In this document: positions 41,585-53,200 of the stretch, one piece after another | Layout: each line of letters opens with the position of its first letter | Numbering within the stretch: position 1 is the first letter of the stretch | NCBI GenBank assembly: GCA_905221605.1 | Contig: CAJNDS010001746.1 | Span: 587,797 to 651,796 of the forward strand | Origin: Symbiodinium natans | Lineage: Eukaryota; Sar; Dinophyceae; Suessiales; Symbiodiniaceae | Reading direction: 5' to 3' | Length of the DNA stretch: 64,000 nucleotides | The notes under the pieces: generated by a model | Databases searched by the model: none | Told to the model about the DNA's origin: nothing | Seen by the model: the letters and a program-made list of their open reading frames with translations, nothing else | Made by a program: the position numbers and the translations under genes

Positions 41585-42327
41585 TACGAGACGATTCTCG
41601 ATTTTTGTGCAAAATGGCGGTCTGGTGGGAAGGACCCTCGTGCCTTCGATGCCGACATTGTGAAGGATGTCACGCAGAAGAAGTTCTTTGAGTGTCTCTT
41701 GGCCCTTAATGTATTGTCAATAGCCGGGATCAGGTCTGCCTACCAAACGGGGTCCGCTTGTCAATCCCAGGCCGATGGTGGTGTATGATGATGGCGAGAG
41801 CTGGCTACACCCAAGCATTTACAGAAAGCGATATCTGCCATATCGTCCAAGCAAACCTTCGAGATTTGTTTGTGCATTTCTGCGATGTGGATGAATCTGT
41901 GAGTCTGTCCGCGCACCTTCTTATTCTGAACCATGCCTTTGGCTGCCACCCGTTTGTGCAGCAACTGATTTCGGAAGCCATGCTGGGCGTGATGGCAGAC
42001 CTGCTACCGGAGTCCGCTGAAATTACCAAAGAGGCCTCGATCAAGGCAGAGTGGTGCGCAGAGCATCTTGAATGGATTTGGCGCGCACTGACGAGGTCTC
42101 AGCGTCAGAAGTGGGTGTCCTTCCTGGTCAGACTCCTGCAGGGTCAGAAGGCATGCCAGATCACATTGATTGATCGCCTGAAGCTCCTGTGGCGAGCTGA
42201 TGACGATCCCAGCCGAAGCTACGCAGAAGCAGACCAGCAGCTGAAGGTTCTTTCGCACCAGCCCAGATGTGAGGCGAGCGCTTGGCAGACTGCGGCGGTC
42301 GTAAATCGGCGGGGTGAAGATGAGTGA
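41585..42327 (+). CDS. Unknown protein, exons of a duplicated gene family
   Basis: A first exon-like frame follows GCGCAG|GTACGAG at 41585 and reads YETILDFCAKWRSGGKDPRA. The main exon opens at AG|GTCTGCCTACC (41734) and runs about 195 codons to TGA at 42325. It includes FTESDICHIVQANLRDLFVH, AEWCAEHLEWIWRALTRSQR and LIDRLKLLWRADDDPSRSYA. Predicted largely helical, with many Trp, Leu and Asp/Glu, soluble. A frameshifted relative at 31385-31690 shows that the reading frame has been conserved as protein. The intron between the two pieces would be only 33 nt, so the join is doubtful. No known domain recognised. Confidence 0.55.
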
Positions 42328-42429
42328 AGAAAAGAGAACCCGAAGCTTCCTAAAGCCATGAAACACCCGGACGTTGCCATACTCGTCGAACAGCCGAATT
42401 TTGGCCTACACAAGCAAGTCAGATCCACA

Positions 42430-42622
42430 GATCGGCCGGGCCCAGACGGTCTACAGGATTTAGGTTTCTGGGTTTCGAGTCTAGGGTCTAGGGTTCAAGG
42501 GTTTAGGGTCCAGGGTGTCAACCCTGGCGAGGGCCCGAACCCGAACATTCAGGGTTTAGGGCTTCGAGTTTGGGTCTAGGGTTTAGGGCTTAGGTGTCTG
42601 GGCTTTTGGGTTTAGGGTTAGG
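42430..42622. repeat. Degenerate TTTAGGG tract (G-rich strand)
   Basis: Contains TCTAGGGTTCAAGGGTTTAG, CAGGGTTTAGGGCTTCGAG, TAGGGTTTAGGGCTTAGG and GGGTTTAGGGTTAGGGTTG. It is about 190 bp long and the longest such tract here. Confidence 0.85.
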
Positions 42623-43289
42623 GTTGTCGCTGTCACGCTTGGACAAAAAAGGGATCCCTGAGTTGTAGGCCGCCACATTCTTGTCAAACACGGTGGCTTC
42701 TCATTTTTCACGCACGCCGGGGGGGGGCAGGGTGAAGACACCACGCTGCAGCACCGCGCGGGCTGGGAGATTTGGCTCCTAGTAGGCTTTTCAATATGGC
42801 GAGAAATTGGCATCGATGAAAGATTCCAGGCCCCGCAACCATTAATTATGTTCTTTGTTCTCTGCTGTCCGTGTGTGAGCGTGTGTGTCGTGGATTAGGT
42901 GTGGTATCTTGTCACCCGCACCTTCAAAATAATCTTGCTTATGCATTGTCGAACTCTTCAGCAAGCCTCCAAATCATGAGAAGCACAGAATTTGAAAATA
43001 CGCTTGCGCATGACGGTGAAGAAGGTCAGGGGGTGGGGGTGGGCGGGGCCGAGGAGGAGCGTCACCAGCCTCCCAAAAAACATATGCAGGTCGATCGGTA
43101 CGCCTCTCGTTTCGTGCATGGCACTTGCCAGTCCTTTGCCCAATGCTCCACGCGTAGGGCTATCTATGGCCCCGAACCCGCACACTAAATGCAAACAAGT
43201 TTCCACTCTACCTACTACTCCTACTTTCTATTTAACATTTCTGTTGCTACTATTGCTACACTGCAAACCCTTGCAACTATTTCTACCTT
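42623..43289. other. No supported gene
   Basis: Only short frames. GT-rich and GGGGTGGGGGTGGGCGGGG runs lie near 43030-43050. Confidence 0.4.
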
Positions 43290-43295
43290 ACGAGC

Positions 43296-43382
43296 TCTGC
43301 TTCCGCAATATCAAGCCGTGTGCGGATACTCTGGCTCTTGCCTGTCAGGCCGCAGCCCCACGGCTTGTGCTCAACATCATGA
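43296..43382 (+). CDS. Exon-like segment with a relative at 63655-63731
   Basis: Reads KPCADTLALACQAAAPRLVL then NIMIQ before an AG|G-like end. The segment at 63655-63731 reads CLALHACRSTRLVLRNVIQ, with the conserved core RLVL..(M/V)IQ. Each lies shortly upstream of the near-identical block 43492-43588 / 63904-64000, so the two loci are paralogous. Product unknown. Confidence 0.45.
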   Translation, partial: SASAISSRVRILWLLPVRPQPHGLCSTS

Positions 43383-43491
43383 TTCAGGAATGTTGACTCA
43401 GGAAATTAGCACACACACACAGACACTTGGCAGCTTAACACGTAAGACGTAGCCCCCTCGGGTCTGCAGTCTGCCATGATGAAGGTGTTCG

Positions 43492-43761
43492 GAGACCTTC
43501 GAGTTTGGAGCGTCTTGTGCGGGAGGCTTCTGCAGGCAAGAATCTGCTTTCCCTTCCGACTTTGTGGGGCCTGTGGCGGGCTCCTCTCTCATGCGCACTC
43601 AGGCGTCCAAGATCCCACTTCCAACGATATGGGATAGCTTGTTGCCACTGAAAGGAGGCATCGCGAACAGCATGCGCCTCTTCGACCCGACAATCAGATT
43701 GTTGAGTCACAGATTCAGATTCTCCGTTGAGACCACCCAAAGCAAAAGATCGACTCTTGCC
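43492..43761 (+). CDS. Exon-like frame inside the duplicated block, unknown product
   Basis: From about 43549 one frame reads ESAFPSDFVGPVAGSSLMRT then QASKIPLPTIWDSLLPLKGG and RLFDPTIRLLSHRFRFSVET, ending in TAG at about 43762. The first 97 bases recur at the right window edge with about four differences. Composition is protein-like; no domain recognised. Confidence 0.4.
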
Positions 43762-44244
43762 TAGCCTTGGCTTGAGTCCTTGGGACCTTTGTCGGTGGCA
43801 GCCCTTCGAGATCGTGGAGACAACTTCTCCTGAAGACGCAGCGTGCATCGGAGCGCGGTGCTGCAGCGACTCTTGCAAAACTTGCTAGGACGAAGGGAGG
43901 TTTACTCAATCTTGACGAGTGATAGGCGTGAGCCGACTTGGAAGGTGAGCGATTTCACGTGCTCTTCTGCCGTTTCAACCATGTGGGGTTCGTGAAGATT
44001 AGTTCAAAGAGGCATGAACAGATTGCGAAGTGGAACCGCATGGCTCGCGACACGACATGCCCTTCTGGTGGCATGCCTTCAAGATCGTAGAGATAACATC
44101 TGCTCCAGATGAAATGTGCATCGGGGCGCGATGCTTCACTGACTTTTGCAAAGCTTGAAACTATAAAGGGAGGTTTAATCAGTTGTGAGCCGACTTGGAA
44201 TGTGAGCGATATCACTTGCTCTTTGGCCGCATCAACCATGTGAG

Positions 44245-44395
44245 GTTCGTGAAGATTAGTTCAGACAGGCAGGAACAGACTGCGAAGTGGAACCGCATGG
44301 CTCGCGACATGACATGCCCTGTTGGTGGCATGCCCTTCGAGAACGTAGAGTCGGCTTCTCTTGAAGATATGGTGTGCATCGGAGCGTTATGCTGA
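44245..44395 (+). CDS. Best-preserved copy of the Cys cassette
   Basis: About 50 codons from the AG|G acceptor to TGA. Three cysteines sit at cassette residues 23, 42 and 47, in the sequences TCPVGG and VCIGALC. The neighbouring copy at 43990-44155 shares the same start (FVKISS) but shifts frame around MP. It is either a terminal exon or one member of a mutually duplicated exon set. Confidence 0.45.
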
Positions 44396-44873
44396 GTCCA
44401 CATGAGCCTCCTGGACCAAGCGGATCTAGCCAAGCCTAACCAGCAACAGCTTTGAGGCGGCTTAGAAGGCGGACGATCTAACTTGCCCAGTGGATACCGT
44501 TGCTGAAGGGACGGCATCGAAGCCAGATAGCATTTTCAGCCGTGTGAGCATCAGAAAAGCAGATACAAACAGGCAGCGAAACAGGCATGAACAGACTGGG
44601 ACCTGGAACGACATAACTTGTGACATTACGTGCCCCTTTTGTGGCGGGACGCCGTCGATGTAGAGACGGCTTCCCTTGACGCGGTGTGCGTGGGAGCCTG
44701 CATCCGGCTGTAGCGTTTGTTTAAGAGACTCGAGGCAGGTGAGAATCGGGCCTTTGGCTGAAGAGGAAGTCGAAGTCTCCACATGGAGAGGGCCGGACGC
44801 CACAGTCCACCCCGGGCCCACCCCCGTCAGCCACATCAGCTTCTGTTTTCCACGACGGACATTTCTACCACAG

Positions 44874-44964
44874 GTGCTGGTATGGAGGTCCCAGACCTAG
44901 GCGGCCTCTACGTTGGTCTTTGTTTTGGTACGGGCCATGCCATCTCGAGTGGCACAGGCAGCAG
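44874..44964 (+). CDS. Second cassette, copy 1 (GGPRPR...CHLEW)
   Basis: An exon-like segment is bounded by CACAG|GTGCTGG and CAGCAG|GTACTG. It holds 30 codons after one leading base: CWYGGPRPRRPLRWSLFWYG then PCHLEWHRQQ. A second copy lies at 47059-47164 with the same acceptor and the same CHLEW..QQ end. A decayed third start is visible near 45999. Confidence 0.5.
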
Positions 44965-47058
44965 GTACTGTACGCCCTGCTGCGCAGCATCTACGTCCTC
45001 GTTATTGCACACGCTGGGCAGCTCAGACATTGCTGAAAGTGTTTCCTGATTCTGCTTGGCACTGTTCTGAAGCAGCTAGCCGCAGCAGCCGTGGCCGCCT
45101 GTTGTCGGGCTTCGGCAGTGTCTGCTTAGGTGCCAGCAAATGGACCAGGAAGCAACTGTATGCACGTCATAGACCCGACAATCTGTTGAGCAAGCTGCAG
45201 AGCAACAGATGACTCTTGCCTAGCCTTGGCTTGGGGCCCTGGGACTTTTGTCGATGGCATGCCCTTCGAGAACGTAGAGATAACTTCGCTTGAAGATATG
45301 GTGTGCATCGGAGTGTTATGCTGAGTCCACATGAGCTTCCTGATGGCAGCGGCTTTGGCAAAGCTTGCTAGGACCAAGCGAGATCTAGCCAAGCCTAACC
45401 AGCAACAGCTTTGAGGCGGCTTAGAAGGCGGACGATCTAGCTTGCCCAGTGGATACCGTCGCTGAAGGGACGGCATCGAAGCCAGATAGCATTTTCAGCC
45501 GTGTGAGCATCAGAAAAACAGATGCAAGCAGGCGTGAACAGACACCTGGAACGACATAACCTGTGACATTACGTGCCCCATTTGTGGCGGGACGCCATCG
45601 ATGACGTAGAGACGGCTTCTCTGGACGACGCGGTGTGCATGGGAGCCTGCATCCATGGTTGCTGTGTGCTGGTGCCTGGCTGCGTGCCTGGCTGCAGGTG
45701 AGAATCCGGCCTTTGGCTCAAAAACGTCGAGGTCTCCAAATGGAAAGGGCCGGACGCCTCAGTTTTTGCACGACGGACATTTGCCGGGCACCGTGACTTG
45801 AGACCCCCAGGACCTCAGATCCACTCTTGCCTCGCCCGGGCGTGCCCACTGGTCTTGGCAATCTGGTTGTTTAGTCGAGGTACTTCGCTTCCTGTAACAT
45901 GATTTGTTCTTTTTCGGCGGACTGGCGCTGTCATCGGCTGCCTCAGTGACTAGTTCTGGTGGATGGGTTCCCATGTCCATACCCCGGGCCGTACTGCAGG
46001 TGCTTGCAGGGACCCATGCAGAACGTGGACCTAGGCCCTAGCAGCTTGCTCTTCTCGATAGTTTTCTCTTTCTTGCACACGCTGGGCAGCTCACACATTG
46101 CTGAAAGTGTTTCTTGATTCTGACTGTGTCGTCAACTTCAAAGACTCAACTGCTCCCAACGCCTACATGGCGCAGAACGAAATGGGCCAACGCGATTCTG
46201 ATTAGCGCTGTTCTGAAGTGGCCGGCTGCAAGTGGCCGTGGCGGACAGCGTCTGTTTGGGCGCCAGCAAATGGGCCACGAGGCAACGATATCTTCGCCCG
46301 GCAGTCTGTTGAGAAAGCTGCAGAGCAACAGACCGACTCTTGCCTAGCCTTGGCTTGGGGCCCTGGGACTTTTGTCGATGGCATGCCCTTCGAGGTCGTC
46401 GAGATGACTTCTCTTTAAGCTGCGGTGTGCATCGGAGCTTTATGCTGAGTCCACATGAGCCCCTGATTGCAGCGGCTTTGGCAAAGCTATCTAGCCAAGC
46501 CTAACCAACAACAGCTTTGAGGCGGCTTAGAAGGCGGACGATCTAGCTTGCCCAGTGGATACCGTCGCTGAAGGGACGGCATCGAAGCCAGATAGCATTT
46601 TCAGCCGTGTGAGCATCAGAAAAACAGATGCAAGCAGGCGTGAACAGACACCTGGAACGACTAACCTGTGACATTGCGTGCCCCATTTGTGGCGGGACGC
46701 CATCGATGACGTAGAGACGGCTTCTCTGGACGACGCGGTGTGCATCGGGGCCTGCATCCGGCTGTAGCGCTTGTTTAAGAGACTCGACGCAGCTGAAAAT
46801 CAGGCCTTTGGCCGAGGAGGAATGTCGAAGTCTCCACATGGAAAGGGCCGGACGCCACCACCCCGAGCCCATCAGTTCTCGTTCATGACGGTCATTTGCC
46901 GGGCACCGTGACTTGAGATCCACTCTTGCCTCGCCCGTGCCCACTGGTCTTGGCAATCTGGTTGTTTAGTCGAGGTACTTAAACTCTGGTCTGGTGCTTT
47001 TGGACGGGTGCTGTCATCGGCGGCCTGACCAGTTCTGGTGCCCCGGGCCGTACTGCAG

Positions 47059-47164
47059 GTGCTCGCATGGAGGCCCCAGACCTAGGCACGGCCAAGTCGC
47101 CTGCTCCCTACGTCGGTCTTTGTTTTTGCACGGGGCATGCCATCTCGAGTGGTGCAAGCAGCAG
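47059..47164 (+). CDS. Second cassette, copy 2 (GGPRPR...CHLEW)
   Basis: CTGCAG|GTGCTCG acceptor and 35 codons after one leading base: CSHGGPRPRHGQVACSLRRS then LFLHGACHLEWCKQQ. Compared with copy 1 it has an in-frame insertion of five codons and keeps the frame throughout. That is more consistent with coding than with random drift. Confidence 0.5.
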
Positions 47165-48573
47165 ATATGGCCGCGTGCCAATATTGATTGCTTGTAACAG
47201 GGCCGGGGCCCACACACACGACATACTCCGTTACATAGGGTATGTATCAATGCCCCTGCTTGTTGTCTTGTTTGCTCAAGCCCCGTTTATGGCTTCCTCC
47301 AGTCGTGTATGCGCACGCGACAGAGGTCTGTATCAAGATGGGCGTTACAGAGGTCTGTAACAGATGTGTGCGTGCGCGGTCCGCGACAACCGGGGGTTCT
47401 GGCACACAGCCATATTGTACACCCGGCTGCGGCTGCGCAGAATCGATGTCCTCGTTATGGCATCCCCCTCTTTTGCTACGCGACATGAGGGGGGACCTTC
47501 CCAAGTGCAACATTGCAGTCCGCCGTCTGGCAGCGGCGGAGGCAAACCTGCAACTTCAGACGTTGCAGCGTCGAAAATTGCAGTGCTTTCGTTTCCGTTG
47601 TTTCCACTGAAGGTGAAGGTGAAGATATTGGTCTGCCAGTAGGAAGCGCACTAGCCGCGAAACAACAATCTCCTTTCGTGTGTTCTTCTTCCTTGGCTTC
47701 TAGGCCTCATCGGAAATCTTGAGGCCTCTGGCGAGCTGGTCCCTTTTCGATCCTCTTCGAGGGCTACAGCTATAGCCTAGCCCAGAAGAAGACTCCGGGA
47801 AACTAGCGGCTGTTTATGAGCGGGGCTCCTGACGCCATCCCTGGCTACCCATCATCTCAAACATCCAAGGCCCAAGGCCTCCATTAATGCTGACTGCTTG
47901 TGGTCTTTTCAACGTCGGGCCTCAAGCAACCCTGTGTGTAAGAGCACCTTTCCGCCCCACGTCCCTGCTCGTGTGCATCAGAGCATGCGGTGCATTGTGG
48001 GCATTTCAATATTAATCTTGCCTCCGACTGGATACCTGTCATGCTGCCTTCTCGGGGGGTAGGTCGCACGCACACAATTGGAGCTTGGAATACGCAGTGC
48101 TTGCCGGACATGCTCCAGAACTACTGTCTGCTTCGGCAGGCGGGGGGGTGGGGACGTTGAATCTGCAATGTTGCAGGTTCGAACGTCCCCCCCTCACACA
48201 CGGAGGGGGGTGTTATGGCACACGCATCTCCGAGGCCAGCGTGCGCTGCAGTTGGCAGAGTTGAATAAACGTCGAAAACTGACTCTCTCAAGGGCACTGA
48301 ACGAGAAGGTATGTCTCAGAGTCTCACCCTAGCCGCAACTTGCATCTCAATTTTTGCAGTGACCCAGTCGGGGACAGTGCAACAATGAGAGCGCAACACA
48401 GACAGCGACAGACCTCGGCAACATGTGGATATTGCAGCTGGAACCGCGCCCTTTCTGGTGTATCACTTCAGTCAAGATAAGGCCTCATCGCGCTTCAGGC
48501 GAACAACTCTCCATCAGTCATCTCAACCACGCGTATGTGAAATCCTACGCATTCTATTGTTCATCTGCGTTCG
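47165..48573. other. No supported gene
   Basis: Several frames of 60-120 codons overlap without domains. The inverted pair GTTCGAACGTCCCCCCCTCA and GGGGGGTGGGGACGTTGAA near 48140-48200 can fold as a short hairpin. Confidence 0.35.
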
Positions 48574-49008
48574 GTGACAGAATGTGCAGGGAAGGCAAGG
48601 GAAGACGCTAACCCCGCAGGTCACCGTGGCCCGCTTGCAACTTCCCGCCAGTATGCAGCGCAAACGGATTTGGCATGCTGCTGTAAAAGCCTGGCTTGTT
48701 CCTTGAGCTGCATGGGGCGCTGCCATCTTTTTTACAGCTCAAAGCAAGTTGTTGCTGCTGCGTTGCTTCAGCATTCGATCCTTGCGCTTCTCGCCGAGGC
48801 TTGCCGAGGGGCCTTGCAGCGTGGACCTTTGCACTGTCGCAACTTGTGCTCTGCTTCTCTGCTTCTCGCCATTAAAGGCCTGCCATGCGCCCCTGTGCCG
48901 CACGGAGCTCTTTTCAAGGCATCCATCGCATCTGCGCGCTTGCTGTTGCAGGTAACTGCCCTGCCTGACGGAAGTCAATGCTTCTTGGAGCTTCCTCCAC
49001 TAGCTTAA
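48574..49008 (+). CDS. Open frame, unknown product
   Basis: 144 codons, Ala/Leu/Cys-rich, including QVVAAALLQHSILALLAEAC and FKASIASARLLLQVTALPDG, then TAA. Two hydrophobic stretches could be membrane helices. No splice sites or homologue recognised. Confidence 0.3.
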   Translation: MTECAGKAREDANPAGHRGPLATSRQYAAQTDLACCCKSLACSLSCMGRCHLFYSSKQVVAAALLQHSILALLAEACRGALQRGPLHCRNLCSASLLLAIKGLPCAPVPHGALFKASIASARLLLQVTALPDGSQCFLELPPLA

Positions 49009-49071
49009 GTACCCTAGACCCTAGGTACCCCAAGCACTTATTGAGCCGCAAGCCAGCCTAAAGCAGAAGCT

Positions 49072-49590
49072 TCAAATCAATGCGTAAGGCTTACAGCAAC
49101 ATTGACTGCTCTCAGCTCTGTCGCTCAGAGAGCTGTTGCACGTGCACTGCCATGGAGGGTTGAACATGTCGCGTGACTTCATCTGCGGAGCCTCGCCTTG
49201 CTTGCTCCGACGACCCTCAGCAAGAAGAGCGGCGTAATCCGAAGCGAGCTTTTTTTTTCGTCCCTGCCATTTACGAACAATGCGGCAGAGGGGAAGGGAC
49301 GAGACACCCTGCCCCTTTGAGACTGAACGGGGCTTAAGGACGTGAGGTTCAGAGAGATGAGACATGGCTTCGCCAGTGACGAGACATTGCTGTGAACGGG
49401 GTAGGGCTTCCTTCGGTGGGTCCATCTGCATCTGAAGTGACTGATGTCCCAGGCGCCTCCGCGCTGCGGCTCTAGAAGCCCGTTGGGTGACATTGTGTTC
49501 GAAGCTTGGGGGCGAGCTAGGATTGCCATGGATTGCCATTTGTTGTAACACGTGGGGCCTAAGTCTACGTGATCTCGGGACTCGCGGCAC
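49072..49590 (-). CDS. Open minus-strand frame, unknown product
   Basis: 172 codons on minus. Basic middle (VRKWQGRKKKLASDYAALLA then EGRRSKQG) and a Cys-rich end (WQCTCNSS, SSQCCCKPYALI). A poly-T at 49250-49257 on + gives the lysine run. No family recognised. Confidence 0.33.
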   Translation of the reverse strand: MPRVPRSRRLRPHVLQQMAIHGNPSSPPSFEHNVTQRASRAAARRRLGHQSLQMQMDPPKEALPRSQQCLVTGEAMSHLSEPHVLKPRSVSKGQGVSSLPLCRIVRKWQGRKKKLASDYAALLAEGRRSKQGEAPQMKSRDMFNPPWQCTCNSSLSDRAESSQCCCKPYALI

Positions 49591-49959
49591 CTGGCGAAAA
49601 CATCATCAGCTCCTTTCTGCACCAGGCCAGGGTGCATAGGCTGCTTTCGGTTCCATCACTCCCTTCCCTTATTTCAAGCAAGCCAAGTAGTTTGCCGCGT
49701 CTAACCCTGAATCCTGTGTTTCAGTCCCAGAGAAGGACTTCGTTCTGACATACCAACTCCCCCAAAAAGGAGGGGATGAACACAGTGAACTGCTGGGGCA
49801 CCTTAAGGTAGGGTGCCCCAGCTTTGCAAGAAGAGTTGTACAGGGCAAAGTAGATTGGGACACCAAAGGAACGGAACGGAAAAATGACCTTCGACTAGGT
49901 TCGCCAGAGGCATCGCCCCAGCAATTCTTCGTAAAATATTCGTGTTTGCGGTGCCTGAC

Positions 49960-50225
49960 AGATGGCCTTCGTCAACTGTCCGGGTTCACGTGGCTTGGGT
50001 ATTAAGCTTCGTCGGCTGGGCCTTCGTCGAAACTTCGTCTAACCTTCGTGTCCGGGTTGCCTTTGTGGCCCTTTGTGGAAGGTTTTTGCCGTGTACGCCT
50101 TCGTCGAACGTTCCTGTGCCGTTTGCCTTCGAAGGTTCGTGTGGCGCGGTGCCCTTTGTCAAAGCAGTTTGCCTTCGTCCAAGCTTGTTTGGTATATGCG
50201 TTCGTCAAACTTCGTTGGGGGCCGC
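49960..50225. repeat. Degenerate GCCTTCGTC/TTCGTGT short repeat
   Basis: GGCCTTCGTC, GCCTTCGTCGAA, ACCTTCGTGTCCGG, GCCTTCGAAGGTTCGTGTGG, GCCTTCGTCC and GCGTTCGTCAAACTTCG recur at irregular 20-50 bp intervals. This leaves the frame open and Phe/Val/Arg-rich. No gene is supported. Confidence 0.65.
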
Positions 50226-53200
50226 GACTTGCAAAGGTTCGCGTGAGCTTGTATGCTGTTCTGCTATTCGGCTGTCCCCAGTTGTATGCCCATTGCGAGA
50301 CACCGCTAACCGAAGTTGCGAGCCTCGTAGGCCACAGGGCACACTTAGAGCGCCTTTAGATGGCTCTTTTAAGAAGTTTTTTGCACTTCCACGGAGCCAC
50401 TCAGCCGCTAACTAGGAGCTACCGCTACCGAAAAAAGGCAACCCAAGTGGCCCTCAAGAGAACGTGGGGTCAGCATCGCAGGCTTTGCCCCCGAGCTCGC
50501 AACAGCAGCAGTGGCTTAGCGCTCGGGCACTAGGCGTTTAGTGCCACATCCCATCCTGTCCTTCGCAGTTCGACTGAAAGCCCCTTGGCCTTTTGAGTAC
50601 TCTGCGAACACTACACGCAGCGCCAGCTCCAGCTGCACGCGCCCCGCGCGCTGCAGGTGCCGGGCCTGAGGGTTCCACGCACTTCTGTTGCGTGAGCATG
50701 ATGGCAGATTCTGAGCAACACAGTCAGGCTTGCAATGGACGTTTCTGGATCTGAAGGAGAAAGTTGCTCATGAAAGAGAGTGTGTCGCTTTCCTTTCCAG
50801 CTTTGCAAGGAGCTCTTGTGACGCCTTGCGACCTCGCCGTCTGTAGGGCAGAACTGCGCAAACCTGCTCAATTCTGCTCAACGCCAAGGCTCCGCCCTTG
50901 GGGCCCCTCCTTTGTGCTGAGGCCCTTGGCAACGCGCTCGCATCTGAGTTCCCGGGCCTTTTGGGGCTTAAGTCCTGTCACTTCCATTGCTCACAATCCT
51001 TGCAGCATCATTTCACCATGCGATTTCTTGTGTTCAGCGCGTTCTCCACAGAACGTGTTGTAAAGCATTCCTTGCCCGGCTCGAAGTAGTGCCCTAACAA
51101 GCGGCGAAGCTTCGCACTTGGCAGAGCCACTCCTTCCCCTGAGAGCAACCGCTCAGCCGTTCAGCAGACGTTGAGCCTCCCAGCTTTCGACTTGTGTCAT
51201 ACAGCGCATTCAGTGCATTCGGTTCAGTCAGCGCACACTATGCGGCACGCGGGCCCAAAGGCAAGTTGCACACTGGAGGCTTCCAATCGCATGTCGGAGG
51301 CTCTCTAGCAGCCCGGTAAGAAGGCTTTGTCGCTGCAGCGCAGCGTGGCAGTGCCATCAAAAGATCAAAATTCATGGCATGCTGCTGGGCTTGTCTTGGT
51401 AGAAGTGATGGGAAAGAGGGGCAGAAAGCGCGCGCTGCATGTGGTGAGGCATCTTTGTGCAAGCTGAAGGACCTGTAGCGCACAGGCCGTGGAGTTGCCT
51501 TGATTTGCGCTGTGTTGAGCGTGGTGCCACGTAGTTGGCACGTTTTCCAGTCTCTCTAAACGGACGGCTTCGGATGCACGTGCGCAGACGGCCTCTCCCT
51601 GTCGTGAAAGAAGGACTGGTCCTTGCATCGAAATAGGAGGAGGAGGGGCATGCTGCAAGCTCGAGGTATCTGGGCAGTTTCCTGGATTGCCGGTCGAGAA
51701 GTGCCTTCGGCACTTTCCAACCCCCTTACCCTTGATCCAACGGAGATGGTGGGGTCCATGTCATGGTTGGAAACTTGCGCGGGGAGAAAGGGGGTTCTGA
51801 TTTAGAGAGCCGAAGCAGATCCGCTCGACAGTCGGAAACTTGCCTGTGGACGAGGCGATGTACGCCATCCTTGTGAAGATTCTCTTTTGAGCTCTGATCG
51901 TCCATTGAAATCCAAGACTCGCCTTTCCTCTACATGGATCAAGGTGAGGGCTGTTGTCCTAGCAGCCTGACCATCGTACTTCCCACTGCGGCATGAAGGA
52001 TCGCTTCCGGCCTAACACTTTGTTTTGGCGCCAGCTCCAAGCAGCGACAATTTCCAGTCATTGCGGCGTCTTTGTTTTCGCCTCGTCTCAGCGAAAGCTG
52101 CTCGATTCATCGGATTGCCATGGGACCTTCGAGGCGTGATCCTCGAGTTCACGCCTGCATTGCGTTCAATTGGGATTCACGGAAATTCACGGAGCACGTC
52201 TGCAGGAAGCATCTGCAGCGTCACGTTCTTACGGTTCTTACGCCTAGTCGGATGCTGAGCAGATGCTGAAGCTTTCGACTTGACTGGTGCGCCAAGCTGC
52301 AGATTCTGAGTGCCACACAAAAACACGCCCGGCCTAAATTAAAGCTTCATTTGTCTATGGCTTAAAGCTCGCCCCATTTAAAGCCGAAGTCCATCATGTT
52401 TGTCTCGGGACAAACACAAGTCTGCGTTGCTGAATCTGCAGACGTGTGCGTCGCAAGCAATATAAGACTGTAGTGAGACCTTCCGATCTGTGGCAGGAAG
52501 CCTCAGAGCTTTCAGAGTTCGTGAGCAGGTTGCCTGAGCTGAGACTGGTTTGCCGTGCCTGTCAGAGTCCCGGAAGGGTCCAAAAGCGGCCACGCGACCC
52601 TACCTTCGTCGCTGTGTTCTTTCTTCACCTCCCCTTTCCGCCACTTCCGACGATCCAACAGGATGCTCCCAACGAGCGCAACGAGCACAGCCAAATCTTC
52701 GAGATGGTTTGCAGATCCTTGCGCTTCATGAAGCATCTTGCGCAGGCAACGGTCACATGCCCCCACCTGGTGTTACGACCCTCCAAGCTGTGTTCGAGTG
52801 GACGGGCGGTTGAGGCAGCTCGTGCCTGCCATGTTGCTGCATGTGGCAATCCTGGTGCTGCCTCTGCTGTAGAAACAACACATCTGAATGTCAGGTGTCG
52901 ACATGGTCGACCTGCCGAGCTGGCATCCTACTGAGCTCAATACCTCACTATCACTACCACTTGGGCGCCTAAGCTCCTGAGCTCTTTGCGGCTCTTTGCG
53001 GTTCATTCTTCTTCTCTGGGAGCTTGTGGCCCATTTTGGGGAGCCAACGCTTGGGTCGCCACACCCTTGAGGCTTGGTGGCTTCGTGCGCTTGCAAGTAG
53101 CTTCTGCCGGAAGCTTATGCCCAGATGGAAGTCACAAGCACGCCCAAGGCCGTCCCAGCTGCCATAGTATGCCGTAGGTAAGTGCAGCAACTTAGCGCAT

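Larger units (their letters stand above)
43779..46770 (+). repeat. Tandem array of a Cys-containing exon-like cassette (eight copies)
   Basis: A motif read as (P/F)-x-x-VE-x-(T/A)-S-x-(E/D)-D-x-x-C-(I/V/M)-G-A-x-C occurs near 43800, 44080, 44335, 44650, 45265, 45600, 46385 and 46690. In five of them it is preceded by a WN-x-(M/I)-(A/T)-(R/C)-D-x-TCP segment. The best intact copy opens at AG|G (44245) and reads FVKISSDRQEQTAKWNRMAR, DMTCPVGGMPFENVESASLE and DMVCIGALC before TGA at 44393. Larger repeat units of about 0.93 and 1.12 kb start near 44386, 45317 and 46440. Several copies carry stops or phase changes, so the array mixes intact and decayed exons. Function unknown; spaced Cys suggest a small metal-binding or disulfide module. 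Confidence 0.7.
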
